Shown here piece by piece: positions 1 to 8,790 of a DNA stretch of 64,000 nt. This stretch comes from Mycolicibacterium austroafricanum (lineage in GTDB: Bacteria; Actinomycetota; Actinomycetes; Mycobacteriales; Mycobacteriaceae), in the NCBI RefSeq assembly GCF_000612725.1, contig NZ_HG964452.1:58974-122973 (forward strand), written 5' to 3'. The notes below the pieces were generated by a model. The model saw only the letters and a list, made by a program, of their open reading frames with translations, did no database searches and was not told where the DNA came from. Position numbers and translations under genes: made by a program. The first letter of the stretch is position 1. The number at the start of each line of letters is the position of its first letter.

Positions 1-554
1 CCGCTGTCGTCCCGGATCCGGTCCACCACGGCGGCCAGCGCCCGATACGTGTCGTCAGGTTCCGCGCCGTGGGCGATCAGCCGGTCGAACTCGGCCGCCG
101 CGGCGTCGACGTCATCCGGCACAAGGACCGGCCCGCCGAACAAGTCGTCCACCGGCTGTATCCGGCCGGTCATCGTCGACGCGTCACCGCCGAACCTCGC
201 GGTGAACCCCCCTGGCCGAAACCGTGCCCCGACCACCCATCCCCGCTCGCTGATGGTGGTGCGAAAGACCTGCTCGACGACACCGTGAACGAGGGTGTTC
301 GGCAGCGGAAAGCCATGCCGGGCACCGTCTTCGCCCCACTCGCGGGTGATGTGCATGGCCGGAAACGTGATGACCGAGGTGTCGAAGGGGTCGCGTCCGC
401 GCAGGTCCCACGCGACAGACCAGAAGTGTTCGACGTACCGCCCGGTCCGGCCGTCGGCGGCCCACCGCCGCAGGTCGAACACCGACGAACTGGCCGGGCG
501 CCCGACCACACCGCGCAACGGCTCGCCGGCTGTCGCGTTTTTCCAAGCACCCAC
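1..554 (-). CDS. AraC-type transcriptional regulator, N-terminal part (cut by window edge)
   Basis: An uninterrupted reverse-strand frame runs off the left window edge. It has no internal ATG near its start, so it is easy to miss. It reads as the sensor-type N-terminal region seen in AraC regulators with a DUF6597-like domain: an FDLRRWAADG...YVEHFWSVAWDLRG block, then VITFPAMHITREWG and VVGARFRPGGFTARFGG. The HTH part would lie beyond the window, so DNA binding is inferred from the family. The GTG at 554 is the best available start; a TTG lies further in. Only 27 bp separate it from the divergent VOC gene, so one short control region probably serves both. The ligand is unknown. Confidence 0.6.
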   Translation of the reverse strand, partial: MGAWKNATAGEPLRGVVGRPASSSVFDLRRWAADGRTGRYVEHFWSVAWDLRGRDPFDTSVITFPAMHITREWGEDGARHGFPLPNTLVHGVVEQVFRTTISERGWVVGARFRPGGFTARFGGDASTMTGRIQPVDDLFGGPVLVPDDVDAAAAEFDRLIAHGAEPDDTYRALAAVVDRIRDDS

Positions 555-581
555 GGCATCGAGGCTACGAAACTCGGTCGC

Positions 582-1052
582 ATGACTGTCTCACCCATCC
601 CCGCCGGCTACACCAGCCTGACCCCGTTCCTCTGTGTCGACGGCGCGTCCACGGCGATCGACTTCTACACCGAGGTGTTCGGCGCGGCCCTTGTCGAGAA
701 GATGGACGGCCCCGACGGCACCGTCGCGCACGCCGAACTGGACTTAGGCACCGGACGTCTGCAGCTCGGCGACCCGGCGGACGCGTACGGCATCGCCGCA
801 CCCGACACCAGCTCCGACACCGTCACCTTCTCGATCGCGCTGTACTGCCCCGACGTCGACGACGTGGTCGCCAGGGCCGCGAAGGCCGGCGCGACCGTCC
901 GGGAGGCGCCGCAGAACTTCGCCACCGGGGACCGCTTCGCGTCGATCCGCGATCCGTTCGGTGTCCGCTGGACCGTGATGACCCGGGTCGAGGACCTCTC
1001 GGCCGAGGAGCGGGACCGCCGTCTGGGCGAATGGGCGGCCCAGAACGTGTAG
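582..1052 (+). CDS. VOC-family (PhnB/glyoxalase-like) protein
   Basis: The 156-residue product has the beta-alpha-beta-beta-beta layout of a vicinal-oxygen-chelate protein. It opens with YTSLTPFLCVDGASTAIDFY near residue 8 and ends with the IRDPFGVRWTVMTRVEDLS block typical of PhnB-like members. The metal-ligand pattern is not clear enough to name a substrate; some such proteins confer antibiotic or toxin tolerance and others are uncharacterised. The ATG at 582 is chosen because the VOC fold begins directly after it; the same frame continues upstream only as an antisense shadow of the AraC gene. It is divergent from that regulator, which may control it. Confidence 0.8.
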   Translation: MTVSPIPAGYTSLTPFLCVDGASTAIDFYTEVFGAALVEKMDGPDGTVAHAELDLGTGRLQLGDPADAYGIAAPDTSSDTVTFSIALYCPDVDDVVARAAKAGATVREAPQNFATGDRFASIRDPFGVRWTVMTRVEDLSAEERDRRLGEWAAQNV

Positions 1053-1068
1053 GCGCTAGCCTCACGGC

Positions 1069-1506
1069 ATGTCCTGCGTGTTCTGCGCCATCGTCGCCGG
1101 CGAAGCTCCTGCCATCCGGATCCACGAGGACGACGACTACCTCGCCATCCTCGACATCCGCCCGTTCACGCGGGGGCACACGCTGGTGCTTCCGAAGGTG
1201 CACACCGTCGACCTGACCGACACGCCCGCGCAGACCCTGGCAGGCATGACGGCCCTCGGCCAGCGCATCGCCAAGGCCGCCCGCACCTCCGGACTGCACG
1301 CCGACGGCAACAACATCGCCGTCAACGACGGCAAGGCCGCATTCCAGTCGGTGTTCCACGTCCACCTGCACGTGGTGCCGCGCCAGGCCGGCGACAAACT
1401 GTCGTTCGCGAAGGGCATCCTGCTGCGTCGCGACCCCGACCGCGAGGAAACCGGACGGCTGCTGCGTGAGGGTCTGGCGCAACTGGACGCCGCCGAGCAG
1501 GATTGA
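1069..1506 (+). CDS. HIT-family nucleotide hydrolase/transferase (Rv1262c-like)
   Basis: The 145-residue histidine-triad protein carries the signature HVHLHVV near residue 100. Its central histidine is the nucleophile that attacks the alpha-phosphate of nucleotide substrates. An N-terminal CVFC pair resembles the zinc ligands of many HIT proteins. Length matches the family. A TAGCCT hexamer at 1057-1062 lies 6 nt before the ATG, which fits a leaderless transcript. The stop is 5 bp from the next start, so the two genes are likely an operon, and both have counterparts as neighbours in M. tuberculosis (Rv1262c, Rv1261c). The substrate is unknown. Confidence 0.88.
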   Translation: MSCVFCAIVAGEAPAIRIHEDDDYLAILDIRPFTRGHTLVLPKVHTVDLTDTPAQTLAGMTALGQRIAKAARTSGLHADGNNIAVNDGKAAFQSVFHVHLHVVPRQAGDKLSFAKGILLRRDPDREETGRLLREGLAQLDAAEQD

Positions 1507-1510
1507 CCGC

Positions 1511-1969
1511 ATGGGCGTCGCACTGTGGGTCGAACAGAACATCGGGACTCGGCTGCTGATGTTGCACGACAAGCTCTACAAGAGCACCGGCGGACGCATC
1601 GGGCACCGCATTCCGTTACCAGGCGTCGCACCGTCGCTGCTGCTGCACACCGTGGGCGCCAAGACGGGAAAGCAGCGGACCAACACGCTCTCGTACTTCC
1701 CGGACGGCGGCAGCTACTACGTCGTCGCGTCCAAGGGCGGTGACCCGAAGGCGCCCGGCTGGTACCACAACCTCAAGGCCCACCCCGACATCGAAATCAA
1801 CATCGGGCCAAAGCGATTCGCGGTCACAGCCACCCCGGTGACCGCCGGCGATCCTGACTATCCGCGGCTGTGGAAGATGGTCAACGACGGCAACTCCCAC
1901 CGCTACGACGGTTACCAGAAGCGGACGTCGCGCAAGATCCCGCTGGTCCGGCTGACACCCAAGCCCTAG
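1511..1969 (+). CDS. deazaflavin (F420)-dependent nitroreductase-family protein (Rv1261c-like)
   Basis: This 152-residue protein belongs to the Ddn-type split-beta-barrel family, which binds F420H2 and reduces quinones, nitro compounds or lipids. Diagnostic stretches are LLHTVGAKTGKQRTNTLSYF near residue 45 and VASKGGDPKAPGWYHNLKAH near residue 75. The ATG at 1511 is preferred over longer in-frame options because those overlap the HIT gene. It follows that gene by 4 bp. Its stop overlaps the stop of the convergent flavoenzyme gene by a few bases. The natural substrate cannot be told from sequence. Confidence 0.88.
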   Translation: MGVALWVEQNIGTRLLMLHDKLYKSTGGRIGHRIPLPGVAPSLLLHTVGAKTGKQRTNTLSYFPDGGSYYVVASKGGDPKAPGWYHNLKAHPDIEINIGPKRFAVTATPVTAGDPDYPRLWKMVNDGNSHRYDGYQKRTSRKIPLVRLTPKP

Positions 1970-3018
1970 AAGATCTCCTTGGCCAGCAGTTCCAGCGTGG
2001 CCTCGCGCGCCGGCGCGGTGGCCGGGTCCACGCCGCGGAACGCCGACGCCACCGGATGCACCATCACCTCGTCGACGCCGAACTTCTCGGCCAGAGCCCG
2101 CAGTTGGTCGCCCGCCTCCGCGGGAGAACCCACGACGGCCTGACGCAACCCGGCGTCGATGACCGCCTGGGCGCGGGGGCTGACGTCCTGCGCCTCGGCA
2201 TCCTCGACGAGGTCGAGCGGCACCATCGGCTGGCCGGTCCGCAGCCGGGCCATCATCTGCAGGTTCGGCAGGATCAGACGCATTGCGTCGTCACGGGTTT
2301 CGGCGACGGCGGCGTTGACGGTCAGGAACGTCACCGGCTCCGGTGTCAGATCGCTGGGCCGGAAGTTGTCGCGGTAGTACTGCAACGCCTCCTCGGTGCC
2401 CTGACCCGCGAAGTGGTGGGCGAACACATACGGCAGCCCTTTGGCCGCGGCCAGCTGCGCGGAGTACATCGAGGAACCCAGCAGCCACAGCCTCGGCTCG
2501 GTGACCGCGGCCGGGGTGGCCTTGAGGATGTAATTGTCGCGCATCAGGTCCCGCGGTAGCGGCACCCGCACACCCTTGCTGCTCATCAGCGCGACCACGT
2601 CGTCGAGGTACTGCGGGAAGGCCTCGATGTCGCGCTCGTCGCGGCCCGCCGCACCACGCAACGCCAGCGAGGTCACCGGGTCCGAGCCCGGGGCGCGCCC
2701 GATGCCCAGGTCGATGCGCCCGGGGTGCGCCGCCTCCAGCAGCGCGAACTGCTCGGCGACGGCCAGCGGCGCGTGATTGGGCAGCATCACCCCACCGGAA
2801 CCGACTCGCATGGATGCGGTGTGCGCGGCCAGGTGGGCGATCAGCACCGGCGGGCTGGTGGCCGCGACCGAGGGCATGTTGTGGTGCTCGGCGACCCAGT
2901 AGCGGGTGTATCCCAGCCGGTCAGCGGTCTGTGCGAGCAACGTCGATGCGGCGATCGCATCGGAGGTGCTCTGGTCGGAGCGCACAGGGACGAGGTCGAG
3001 GACAGAGAGACGCATCAT
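1966..3018 (-). CDS. LLM-class flavin-dependent oxidoreductase (luciferase-like, MsnO8 type)
   Basis: The 350-residue product is a TIM-barrel luciferase-like monooxygenase that uses FMN or F420. Visible signatures are YWVAEHHNMPSVAATSPPVL (residues about 41-60), RVGSGGVMLPNHAPL, and GRIDLGIGRAPGSDP. The HH pair and GSGGVMLPNH block are typical of the MsnO8/YvbT subgroup. It occupies the place where M. tuberculosis has Rv1260, a different oxidoreductase, so this is probably a local replacement. The gene ends tail to tail with the nitroreductase and starts 33 bp after the stop of udgB on the same strand, so co-transcription with udgB is likely. Confidence 0.88.
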   Translation of the reverse strand: MMRLSVLDLVPVRSDQSTSDAIAASTLLAQTADRLGYTRYWVAEHHNMPSVAATSPPVLIAHLAAHTASMRVGSGGVMLPNHAPLAVAEQFALLEAAHPGRIDLGIGRAPGSDPVTSLALRGAAGRDERDIEAFPQYLDDVVALMSSKGVRVPLPRDLMRDNYILKATPAAVTEPRLWLLGSSMYSAQLAAAKGLPYVFAHHFAGQGTEEALQYYRDNFRPSDLTPEPVTFLTVNAAVAETRDDAMRLILPNLQMMARLRTGQPMVPLDLVEDAEAQDVSPRAQAVIDAGLRQAVVGSPAEAGDQLRALAEKFGVDEVMVHPVASAFRGVDPATAPAREATLELLAKEIF

Positions 3019-3051
3019 CGGATCAACGCCACGCGACGCCGTTCCGTTCCC

Positions 3052-3906
3052 TCACTCCGCCCGCGAGATCGCGAGGGCCGTGGCGAAGATGTCGTCCATC
3101 ATCGCCGGGGTGAGCCTGCCGGTGAAAGTGTTCTGCTGGCTGGGGTGATAGCAGCCCAGCAACGTGACGTCTCCCGCAGGGGTCTGCAGCGTGGCCGTGA
3201 CACCGTGCCCGAACTTCGGCGCGGGTGCGCCCACCGCACCACCCGCCCGGCGGATCATCGCCAGCGCCACCTGCCAGGCGAAGCCGCCCAGCGCCACGAT
3301 GACGCGCACATGGCCGGCCGTGAGCCGCCACTCGGCGTCCAGCCACGGCGCGCACGTGCTGCGCTCGGCCGGCGTCGGCGCGTTGCCCGGCGGCGCGCAA
3401 CGCACCGCCGCGGCGACCCGGATGTCGTTGAGCACCAAGCCATCCGCGCTGTCGGTAACCGTCTGCTGGTTCGCCAGCCCGGTACGGTACAACGACCCGA
3501 ACAGGAAGTCGCCCGAGCGGTCGCCGGTGAACACCCGGCCGGTGCGGTTGGCGCCGTGCGCGGCCGGGGCGAGGCCGACGACGAAGATGCGGGGCCGCGG
3601 CGAACCGAACCCCGGCGCGGGCCTGCCCCAGTACGGCTGGTCGGCGTAGGACCTGCGCTTCTCGACTGCCACGTCTTCGCGCCACTGCACCAGCCGCGGG
3701 CAGGCCCGGCAGACGGAGATCTCGGCGTCGAGTTGACTGAGACTCTTGGCCGCCGCCGCCATCGTCACCACGTCGGCGGAGGTGGCCGCCACCGCAGTCC
3801 GCCGGGTCGCCGGGTCGCCGGGCCAGCCGCTGCCCGGCCGCACCGGCGAGGTGAACAGATCACCGGTGCGGGGGTGCGGCAGCTGCCTGTGCGAGGGACG
3901 CATCAT
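3052..3906 (-). CDS. udgB: family 5 uracil-DNA glycosylase UdgB
   Basis: The 284-residue protein removes uracil, and in known family members also hypoxanthine and ethenocytosine, from double-stranded DNA. Features seen are a CRACPRL motif near residue 66 supplying two of the iron-sulfur cysteines, the catalytic-loop block [19 protein letters not shown] near residue 110 (family 5 lacks the polar Asp of other classes), and the CYHPSQQN block near residue 252. Two adjacent in-frame ATG codons (3906 and 3903) could both start it. Loss of cytosine by deamination is a strong pressure at this GC content. Confidence 0.92.
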   Translation of the reverse strand: MMRPSHRQLPHPRTGDLFTSPVRPGSGWPGDPATRRTAVAATSADVVTMAAAAKSLSQLDAEISVCRACPRLVQWREDVAVEKRRSYADQPYWGRPAPGFGSPRPRIFVVGLAPAAHGANRTGRVFTGDRSGDFLFGSLYRTGLANQQTVTDSADGLVLNDIRVAAAVRCAPPGNAPTPAERSTCAPWLDAEWRLTAGHVRVIVALGGFAWQVALAMIRRAGGAVGAPAPKFGHGVTATLQTPAGDVTLLGCYHPSQQNTFTGRLTPAMMDDIFATALAISRAE

Positions 3907-4025
3907 TCGTTACCAGAAAGCACCGTTCATCGTTATCACGAAACGCCGTTTCCCTCACGTGTGGGGTGGCGCCGCTACCTCACCATTGATTGATCGCTGA
4001 GCACTTCCGATGGGGGGAGACACAT

Positions 4026-4715
4026 ATGCGACGAAAGACGGTGGCGATCCTGGGAATCTGCATTCTGGTCACCGGATGCGCCGACACGATAAGCAGCGCC
4101 GATGCGGCCGGGTCCGCCAGACCCACCCGGACGATGATCCCGCGTCCCCTGGTGGAACGGGAACTGTCCGAGCTGCTGCTGAGTCCCGAGCGCGCCGCGG
4201 CGGAGATGGGGGTGCCGGCGATGACGGTCATCGAATCGCAGACGACGATGTCCGACCACAGCGCCATCATGGAACCACCCGAATGCCTCGCCATCGACGG
4301 CGCCGCCGAGCTGTCCGTCTACGCCGGCACCGGTTACCGGGCCGAGCGCGATCAGAGCCTCAACGACGGCGAAGGCTGGAAGCACTACCTCAAACAGTCC
4401 GTCGTGTTGTTCCCGTACCAGGAGAAGGCCGGTGAGTTCTTCGACGCTTCAGTCCGGCAGTGGCCTGCCTGCCACCGGTACACCCACACCCAGAGCGGGT
4501 CGCAATGGACGGTCGGTGAGATCACGGTGGACGGCGGCATGCTCAGTACGGTCGCCATACAGCAGGACGCGGCCGCACCGGGCTGGGGATGTGGCCGCGC
4601 GCTGGCGCGCCGCAACAACGTGATCGTCGACGTCAACACCTGCAGCGCCGAACCGGGCGACTCTGCGGTGCGGATCGCACGACAGATCACCGCCAATGTC
4701 GACGCTCAGTGGTAG
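4026..4715 (+). CDS. lipoprotein with PknH-like extracellular sensor domain
   Basis: This 229-residue precursor begins MRRKTVAILGICILVTGC, a short signal peptide with a lipobox, so Cys18 should be lipidated. The remainder resembles the extracellular sensor domain of PknH and the LppH/LpqQ-type lipoproteins: an early LLLSPERAAAEMG segment, paired cysteines (PPECLA, PACHRY, GWGCGRA, NTCSAEPG), and a C-terminal ARQITANVDA helix. The ATG at 4026 is favoured over an upstream in-frame start because a GGGGGAGA Shine-Dalgarno sits 5-6 nt before it and the signal peptide begins there. The ligand is unknown. It has no obvious counterpart at this place in M. tuberculosis. Confidence 0.8.
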   Translation: MRRKTVAILGICILVTGCADTISSADAAGSARPTRTMIPRPLVERELSELLLSPERAAAEMGVPAMTVIESQTTMSDHSAIMEPPECLAIDGAAELSVYAGTGYRAERDQSLNDGEGWKHYLKQSVVLFPYQEKAGEFFDASVRQWPACHRYTHTQSGSQWTVGEITVDGGMLSTVAIQQDAAAPGWGCGRALARRNNVIVDVNTCSAEPGDSAVRIARQITANVDAQW

Positions 4716-4741
4716 CACACTGAAAATCCGGTCTCGGCAAC

Positions 4742-4778
4742 AAAATCCGTAGCACGTCGGGGGCCGCACTGTTACATT
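4742..4778 (+). promoter_or_regulatory. WhiB7-type promoter of tap
   Basis: An AAAAT tract (4742-4746) sits 3 bp before a -35-like TAGCAC (4750-4755), followed after exactly 17 bp by a -10 TACATT (4773-4778). An A/T run three bases before the -35 is the known mark of WhiB7-activated, SigA-dependent promoters, and tap is a known WhiB7 target in mycobacteria. The site is read by eye. Confidence 0.6.
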
Positions 4779-4792
4779 CCCGGCGATATCCC

Positions 4793-6037
4793 ATGACGCC
4801 CAATGAAGCGCCCCGCAGGCGCGGCCCGCTGCTGCTGATCCTGTTCGCCGCGTTGATGGCGGGAGCGGGCAACGGCATCTCGCTCGTCGCGTTCCCGTGG
4901 CTGGTCCTGCAGCGCACCGGTTCCGCGCTGGACGCCTCGATCGTCGCGATGGCGGGCACCCTGCCGCTGCTGGCCGCGACGCTGATCGCCGGTGCTGCCG
5001 TCGACTTCCTCGGCCGCAGACGCGTCTCGATGATCTCCGATGCGCTGTCGGCGCTGTCGGTGGCGACGGTGCCGGTGCTCGCTCTGGCGTTCGGCACGGA
5101 CGTCATCAACGTCGCGGTGCTCGCCGGGTTGGCGGCGCTGGGCGCGGTCTTCGACCCCGCCGGGATGACGGCCCGCGAGACGATGCTGCCCGAGGCCGCC
5201 AACCGGGCCGGGTGGACACTCGACCACGCCAACAGCGTCTTCGAGGCGATCTTCAACCTGGCCTACATCGTGGGTCCCGGTATCGGCGGCCTGCTGATCG
5301 CGACGCTCGGCGGCATCGACACCATGTGGGTGACCGCGGGCGCCTTCGGGCTTTCGATCTTCGCGATCGCGGCACTGAAACTGGAGGGCGCGGGCAGACC
5401 GGATCCGACGGCGATGTCCGACGGGGTGTGGGCGGGCATCATCGAAGGCCTGCGCTTCGTGTGGCGCAACAAGGTGCTGCGCACGCTGGCCCTCGTGGAC
5501 CTGGTCGCCACCGGCCTGTATGTGCCGATGGAGTCAGTTCTGTTCCCCAAGTACTTCACCGACCGCAACGAACCGGCGCAGCTGGGCTGGGTGCTGATGG
5601 CGCTGAGCATCGGCGGGCTCATCGGCGCGCTCGGCTACGCGGTCATGTCGCGATACATGAAGCGGCGCACGGTGATGCTGACGGCGGTGCTGACGCTCGG
5701 GGTGGCCATGACCGTCATCGCGTTCCTGCCGCCACTGCCGATCATCCTCGTGCTGTGCGCGATCGTCGGCTTCGTCTACGGCCCGATCGCGCCGATCTAC
5801 AACTACGTCATGCAGACCCGCGCCCCACAGCACCTGCGGGGCCGGGTGGTTGGCGTGATGGGATCGCTGGCCTACGCCGCAGGCCCGCTCGGACTGATCC
5901 TGGCCGGGCCGCTGGCCGACGCCACCGGCCTGCGCACCACGTTCCTGGCGCTGTCGCTGCCGATGCTCGCGCTGGGGATCGTCGCGGTGTTCCTGCCGGC
6001 GCTGCGCGACCTGGACAGGCCGGCCGCCGGGCCGTAG
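4793..6037 (+). CDS. tap: MFS multidrug efflux pump Tap (Rv1258c-like)
   Basis: The 414-residue 12-TM proton-coupled exporter closely resembles Tap. It starts with a TM helix containing LILFAALMAGAGNGISLVAF, has the loop 2-3 motif DFLGRRRVSM near residue 67, GPGIGGLLIATLGG in helix 5, and APIYNYVMQTRAPQHLRGRV in the helix 10-11 loop. Tap homologues export tetracycline, aminoglycosides and other drugs, and M. tuberculosis Tap is linked to intrinsic and drug-induced tolerance. The ATG start has no strong Shine-Dalgarno; the WhiB7-type promoter just upstream would give a leader of about 7 nt. Confidence 0.88.
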   Translation: MTPNEAPRRRGPLLLILFAALMAGAGNGISLVAFPWLVLQRTGSALDASIVAMAGTLPLLAATLIAGAAVDFLGRRRVSMISDALSALSVATVPVLALAFGTDVINVAVLAGLAALGAVFDPAGMTARETMLPEAANRAGWTLDHANSVFEAIFNLAYIVGPGIGGLLIATLGGIDTMWVTAGAFGLSIFAIAALKLEGAGRPDPTAMSDGVWAGIIEGLRFVWRNKVLRTLALVDLVATGLYVPMESVLFPKYFTDRNEPAQLGWVLMALSIGGLIGALGYAVMSRYMKRRTVMLTAVLTLGVAMTVIAFLPPLPIILVLCAIVGFVYGPIAPIYNYVMQTRAPQHLRGRVVGVMGSLAYAAGPLGLILAGPLADATGLRTTFLALSLPMLALGIVAVFLPALRDLDRPAAGP

Positions 6038-6119
6038 CCGTCGCCCCGGAATCCGCCGACGACCTGCGCTTCGAGGACTCTCCTGAGAGGATCGCGGCAG
6101 GGCTGCGAAGGGAGTGACC

Positions 6120-7007
6120 GTGAGCGATAGCGCGCAGCCGAGCACGCCACCGCCTCAGAGACAGGACGGGTCCCGCAGCAGGTGGACCCACCCCCTGACA
6201 CTCGCCATCATCCCGGCCGTCGCCTCGGTGATCGTCGGAGTCTTCGCCATCTTCCCGAGGCCCGATCCGGCCCCTCCTGACGAAAGTTCGTCGGCGGCCG
6301 CCACCCACGAGGACGGCATCAGCTTCCGGCTCGAACCCGACCTCGAGGAGTACAGCGGCGGCTGGCAAGTCGTGTTCGACGGCCCGCTCCCCTCGACCGA
6401 CGACTATCCGCCGGGTAAGCCCCGGTACGCCGACGTGTACAGCTGGGCGAAGACCAGAGGTGCCATCGATGTCGACGAGTCTCATCTGCGACTGCTGTTG
6501 CAGAACGACGGCGCCGAGCGCGTCACCATACGGTCGATCAACGCAGTGGTGACGAGCCGCAAGGCCCCGCTTCTCACCACCTACGTGATGTCGCCCGGGG
6601 CCGGGACGAACGAGATCGTCGCACTCGGCTTCAACCTCGACGACGGAGACCTGGTATCTGCGCAGCCCGATGTCGAGCCCAAGAGCGCCGAGGCCGAAGC
6701 TGATCTGCCGTTCTTCTCGACCAAGAACATCACGCTGGACCCGGGCGAATCCACGGACGTCAAGATCACGACCCGAACCACCGAATGCCTGTGCCTGTAC
6801 AAGTTCGAGATCGAGGTGGTGAAACCGGACTCCACGGCCACCCTCGAAATCGGCGACGAGAGCGGCGGACCGTTGGCCATCTCGGCTCACGTGCCCCGAT
6901 ACGCGAACAGGTACGAGAACGGAATGTTGGCCTGTGGCGAGTACGGCCTGTTCTACGTCGAGGCCACTTCTTCCGGTCGAATGGCCGACTGCAGCAGGCC
7001 GGCGTAG
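6120..7007 (+). CDS. single-pass membrane protein of unknown function
   Basis: The 295-residue product is not recognised. It has a short polar N-terminus rich in Pro and Gln, one transmembrane helix at about residues 24-44 (PLTLAIIPAVASVIVGVFAIFP), and an acidic extracytoplasmic part of about 250 residues. Cysteines occur as a CLC pair and as two near the C-terminus (LACGEYG, MADCSRP). The domain could be an all-beta fold, but no family motif stands out. The GTG at 6120 is chosen over the GTG at 6114 because AAGGGAG (6108-6114) makes a proper Shine-Dalgarno 5 nt before the former and overlaps the latter. Confidence 0.65.
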   Translation: MSDSAQPSTPPPQRQDGSRSRWTHPLTLAIIPAVASVIVGVFAIFPRPDPAPPDESSSAAATHEDGISFRLEPDLEEYSGGWQVVFDGPLPSTDDYPPGKPRYADVYSWAKTRGAIDVDESHLRLLLQNDGAERVTIRSINAVVTSRKAPLLTTYVMSPGAGTNEIVALGFNLDDGDLVSAQPDVEPKSAEAEADLPFFSTKNITLDPGESTDVKITTRTTECLCLYKFEIEVVKPDSTATLEIGDESGGPLAISAHVPRYANRYENGMLACGEYGLFYVEATSSGRMADCSRPA

Positions 7008-7011
7008 CGGT

Positions 7012-7356
7012 TCATACCGGAAGCAGGTGCTCCCTGAAGAACCGGCTGACCGCACGCAGCCAGCGACCGCGGGCGGGACGTCCCAGGCGCTCCACCAGGT
7101 CGAGGTCGGCGATGACGTAACCGTCGCAGGCCCGGTACCACAGACCGGCCATGCACAGCTCCACCGCGGCCATCGTGGTGATCCGGCCCGGGGCGATGGC
7201 GTCGAGGCGTTCGTCGGGGATGAACGCCGGGAACTTCGAACCGGTCCGATCGGCCACCGACCGCACATGGATCTCCAGCGCGCCGGTCGACAGCAGCGCC
7301 GTCCTGCGCATGCCCTGCAATGTCTTCACCTGGGCGAAGACCACACTGTCTCGCAT
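7012..7356 (-). CDS. conserved hypothetical protein, 114 aa
   Basis: The product is not recognised. It is a small, basic, mostly helical protein with no signal peptide or TM helix. It has an ALEIHVRSVADRTGSKFPAFIPDERLDAIAPGR core and a VERLGRPARGRWLRAVSRFFREH tail rich in arginine. Support for a real gene is an ATG preceded by a TATCGT hexamer (7364-7369) with a 7-nt gap, the leaderless pattern used by its neighbours, and tight packing between two other genes. It ends 4 bp from the stop of the convergent membrane-protein gene. Function is unknown. Confidence 0.6.
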   Translation of the reverse strand: MRDSVVFAQVKTLQGMRRTALLSTGALEIHVRSVADRTGSKFPAFIPDERLDAIAPGRITTMAAVELCMAGLWYRACDGYVIADLDLVERLGRPARGRWLRAVSRFFREHLLPV

Positions 7357-7418
7357 GGGTCGAACGATAGCCGTAACACGCCCTTAACCTCACATCGGCC
7401 GGTCCTACACTGGCGGCT

Positions 7419-8780
7419 GTGCAACCGCTGGCCAGCCTGATCGCCGAACTGCCCGACGGCACGGTCGTCACCGATCCCGACATCGTGGCGTCCTACCGGC
7501 AGGACCGCGCCGCCGACCCCAGCGCGGGCACGCCGATCGCGGTGGTTCGGCCGCGCCGCACCGAAGAGGTACAGGCGACCCTGCGGTGGGCCACCGCCCA
7601 CCGGATTGCCGTCGTCCCGCGCGGAATGGGCACCGGATTATCCGGCGGTGCAACGGCTTTGGACGGTGGCATCGTGTTGTCCACCGAGAAGATGCGCGAC
7701 ATCACAGTCGACCCCGTGACCCGCACCGCGGTCGCGCAGCCCGGCCTGCTCAACGCCGAAGTGAAGAAGGCCGTCGCCGAGTACGGGCTCTGGTATCCGC
7801 CGGACCCGTCGTCGTTCGAGATCTGCAGCATCGGCGGCAACATCGCCACCAACGCCGGCGGTCTGTGCTGCGTCAAGTACGGCGTCACCACCGACTACGT
7901 GCTGGGCCTGCAGGTGGTGCTCGCAGACGGTACCGCGGTGCGACTCGGCGGGCCGCGCCTGAAGGACGTCGCGGGACTGTCGCTGACCAAACTGTTCGTC
8001 GGCAGCGAGGGCACACTCGGTGTCGTCACCGAGGTCACGCTCAAGCTGCTGCCCGCGCAGAGCGGCGCCTGCACCGTGGTGGCCACGTTCGACTCGGTGG
8101 AGGACGCCGCCAACGCCGTCGTCACCATCACCGGCAAGATCCGGCCGTCGATGCTGGAGTTCATGGACTCTGCGGCGATCAACGCCGTCGAGGACAAGCT
8201 GAAGATGGGCCTGGACCGCAGCGCGGCGGCGATGATGGTCGCGGCCAGCGACGACCGCGGCCCCTCCGGCGCCCAGGACGCGGAGTTCATGGCCGGGGTG
8301 TTCACCGAACACGGGGCCAAGGAAGTGTTTTCGACGTCGGATCCCGACGAGGGCGAGGCGTTCGTCGCGGCGAGGCGCTTCGCGATCCCCGCGGTCGAGG
8401 CCAGGGGCGCGCTGCTGCTCGAGGATGTCGGCGTCCCGCTGCCCGCGCTGGCCGAACTGGTCGGCGGCGTCGAGAAGATCGCGGGCCACCACGAACTGAT
8501 GATCTCGGTCATCGCACACGCCGGCGACGGCAACACCCACCCGCTGATCGTGTTCGACCCCGACGACCCGGACATGGAACGGCGGGCCCAGCAGGCGTTC
8601 GGCGAGATCATGGATCTGGCGATCGGGCTGGGCGGCACCATCACCGGCGAGCACGGCGTGGGCCGACTGAAGCGGCCGTGGCTGGCCGGCCAGCTCGGCC
8701 CCGAGGCGATGGAGCTCAACCGCCGGATCAAACGGGCGCTCGACCCCGACGGCATCCTCAATCCGGGGGCGGCGATCTGA
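7419..8780 (+). CDS. FAD-binding oxidoreductase, GlcD/D-lactate dehydrogenase type (Rv1257c-like)
   Basis: This 453-residue flavoprotein has the two-domain layout of 2-hydroxyacid dehydrogenases. The N-terminal PP-loop FAD domain includes PRGMGTGLSGGATALDGG (about residue 66) and NIATNAGGLCCVKYGVTTDYV (about residue 143). The C-terminal substrate domain includes HAGDGNTHPLIVFD and GGTITGEHGVGRLKR, with the histidines that bind flavin and substrate. D-lactate or glycolate are likely substrates but are not proven. A TACACT hexamer at 7406-7411 lies 7 nt before the GTG start, suggesting a leaderless message. It precedes the cyp130 operon, as in M. tuberculosis. Confidence 0.88.
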   Translation: MQPLASLIAELPDGTVVTDPDIVASYRQDRAADPSAGTPIAVVRPRRTEEVQATLRWATAHRIAVVPRGMGTGLSGGATALDGGIVLSTEKMRDITVDPVTRTAVAQPGLLNAEVKKAVAEYGLWYPPDPSSFEICSIGGNIATNAGGLCCVKYGVTTDYVLGLQVVLADGTAVRLGGPRLKDVAGLSLTKLFVGSEGTLGVVTEVTLKLLPAQSGACTVVATFDSVEDAANAVVTITGKIRPSMLEFMDSAAINAVEDKLKMGLDRSAAAMMVAASDDRGPSGAQDAEFMAGVFTEHGAKEVFSTSDPDEGEAFVAARRFAIPAVEARGALLLEDVGVPLPALAELVGGVEKIAGHHELMISVIAHAGDGNTHPLIVFDPDDPDMERRAQQAFGEIMDLAIGLGGTITGEHGVGRLKRPWLAGQLGPEAMELNRRIKRALDPDGILNPGAAI

Positions 8781-8790
8781 GGCGCAGCCG

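Noticed and set aside
2725..3993. 422-codon plus-strand frame
   Set aside because: Runs opposite udgB and the flavoenzyme gene and carries no recognisable domain.
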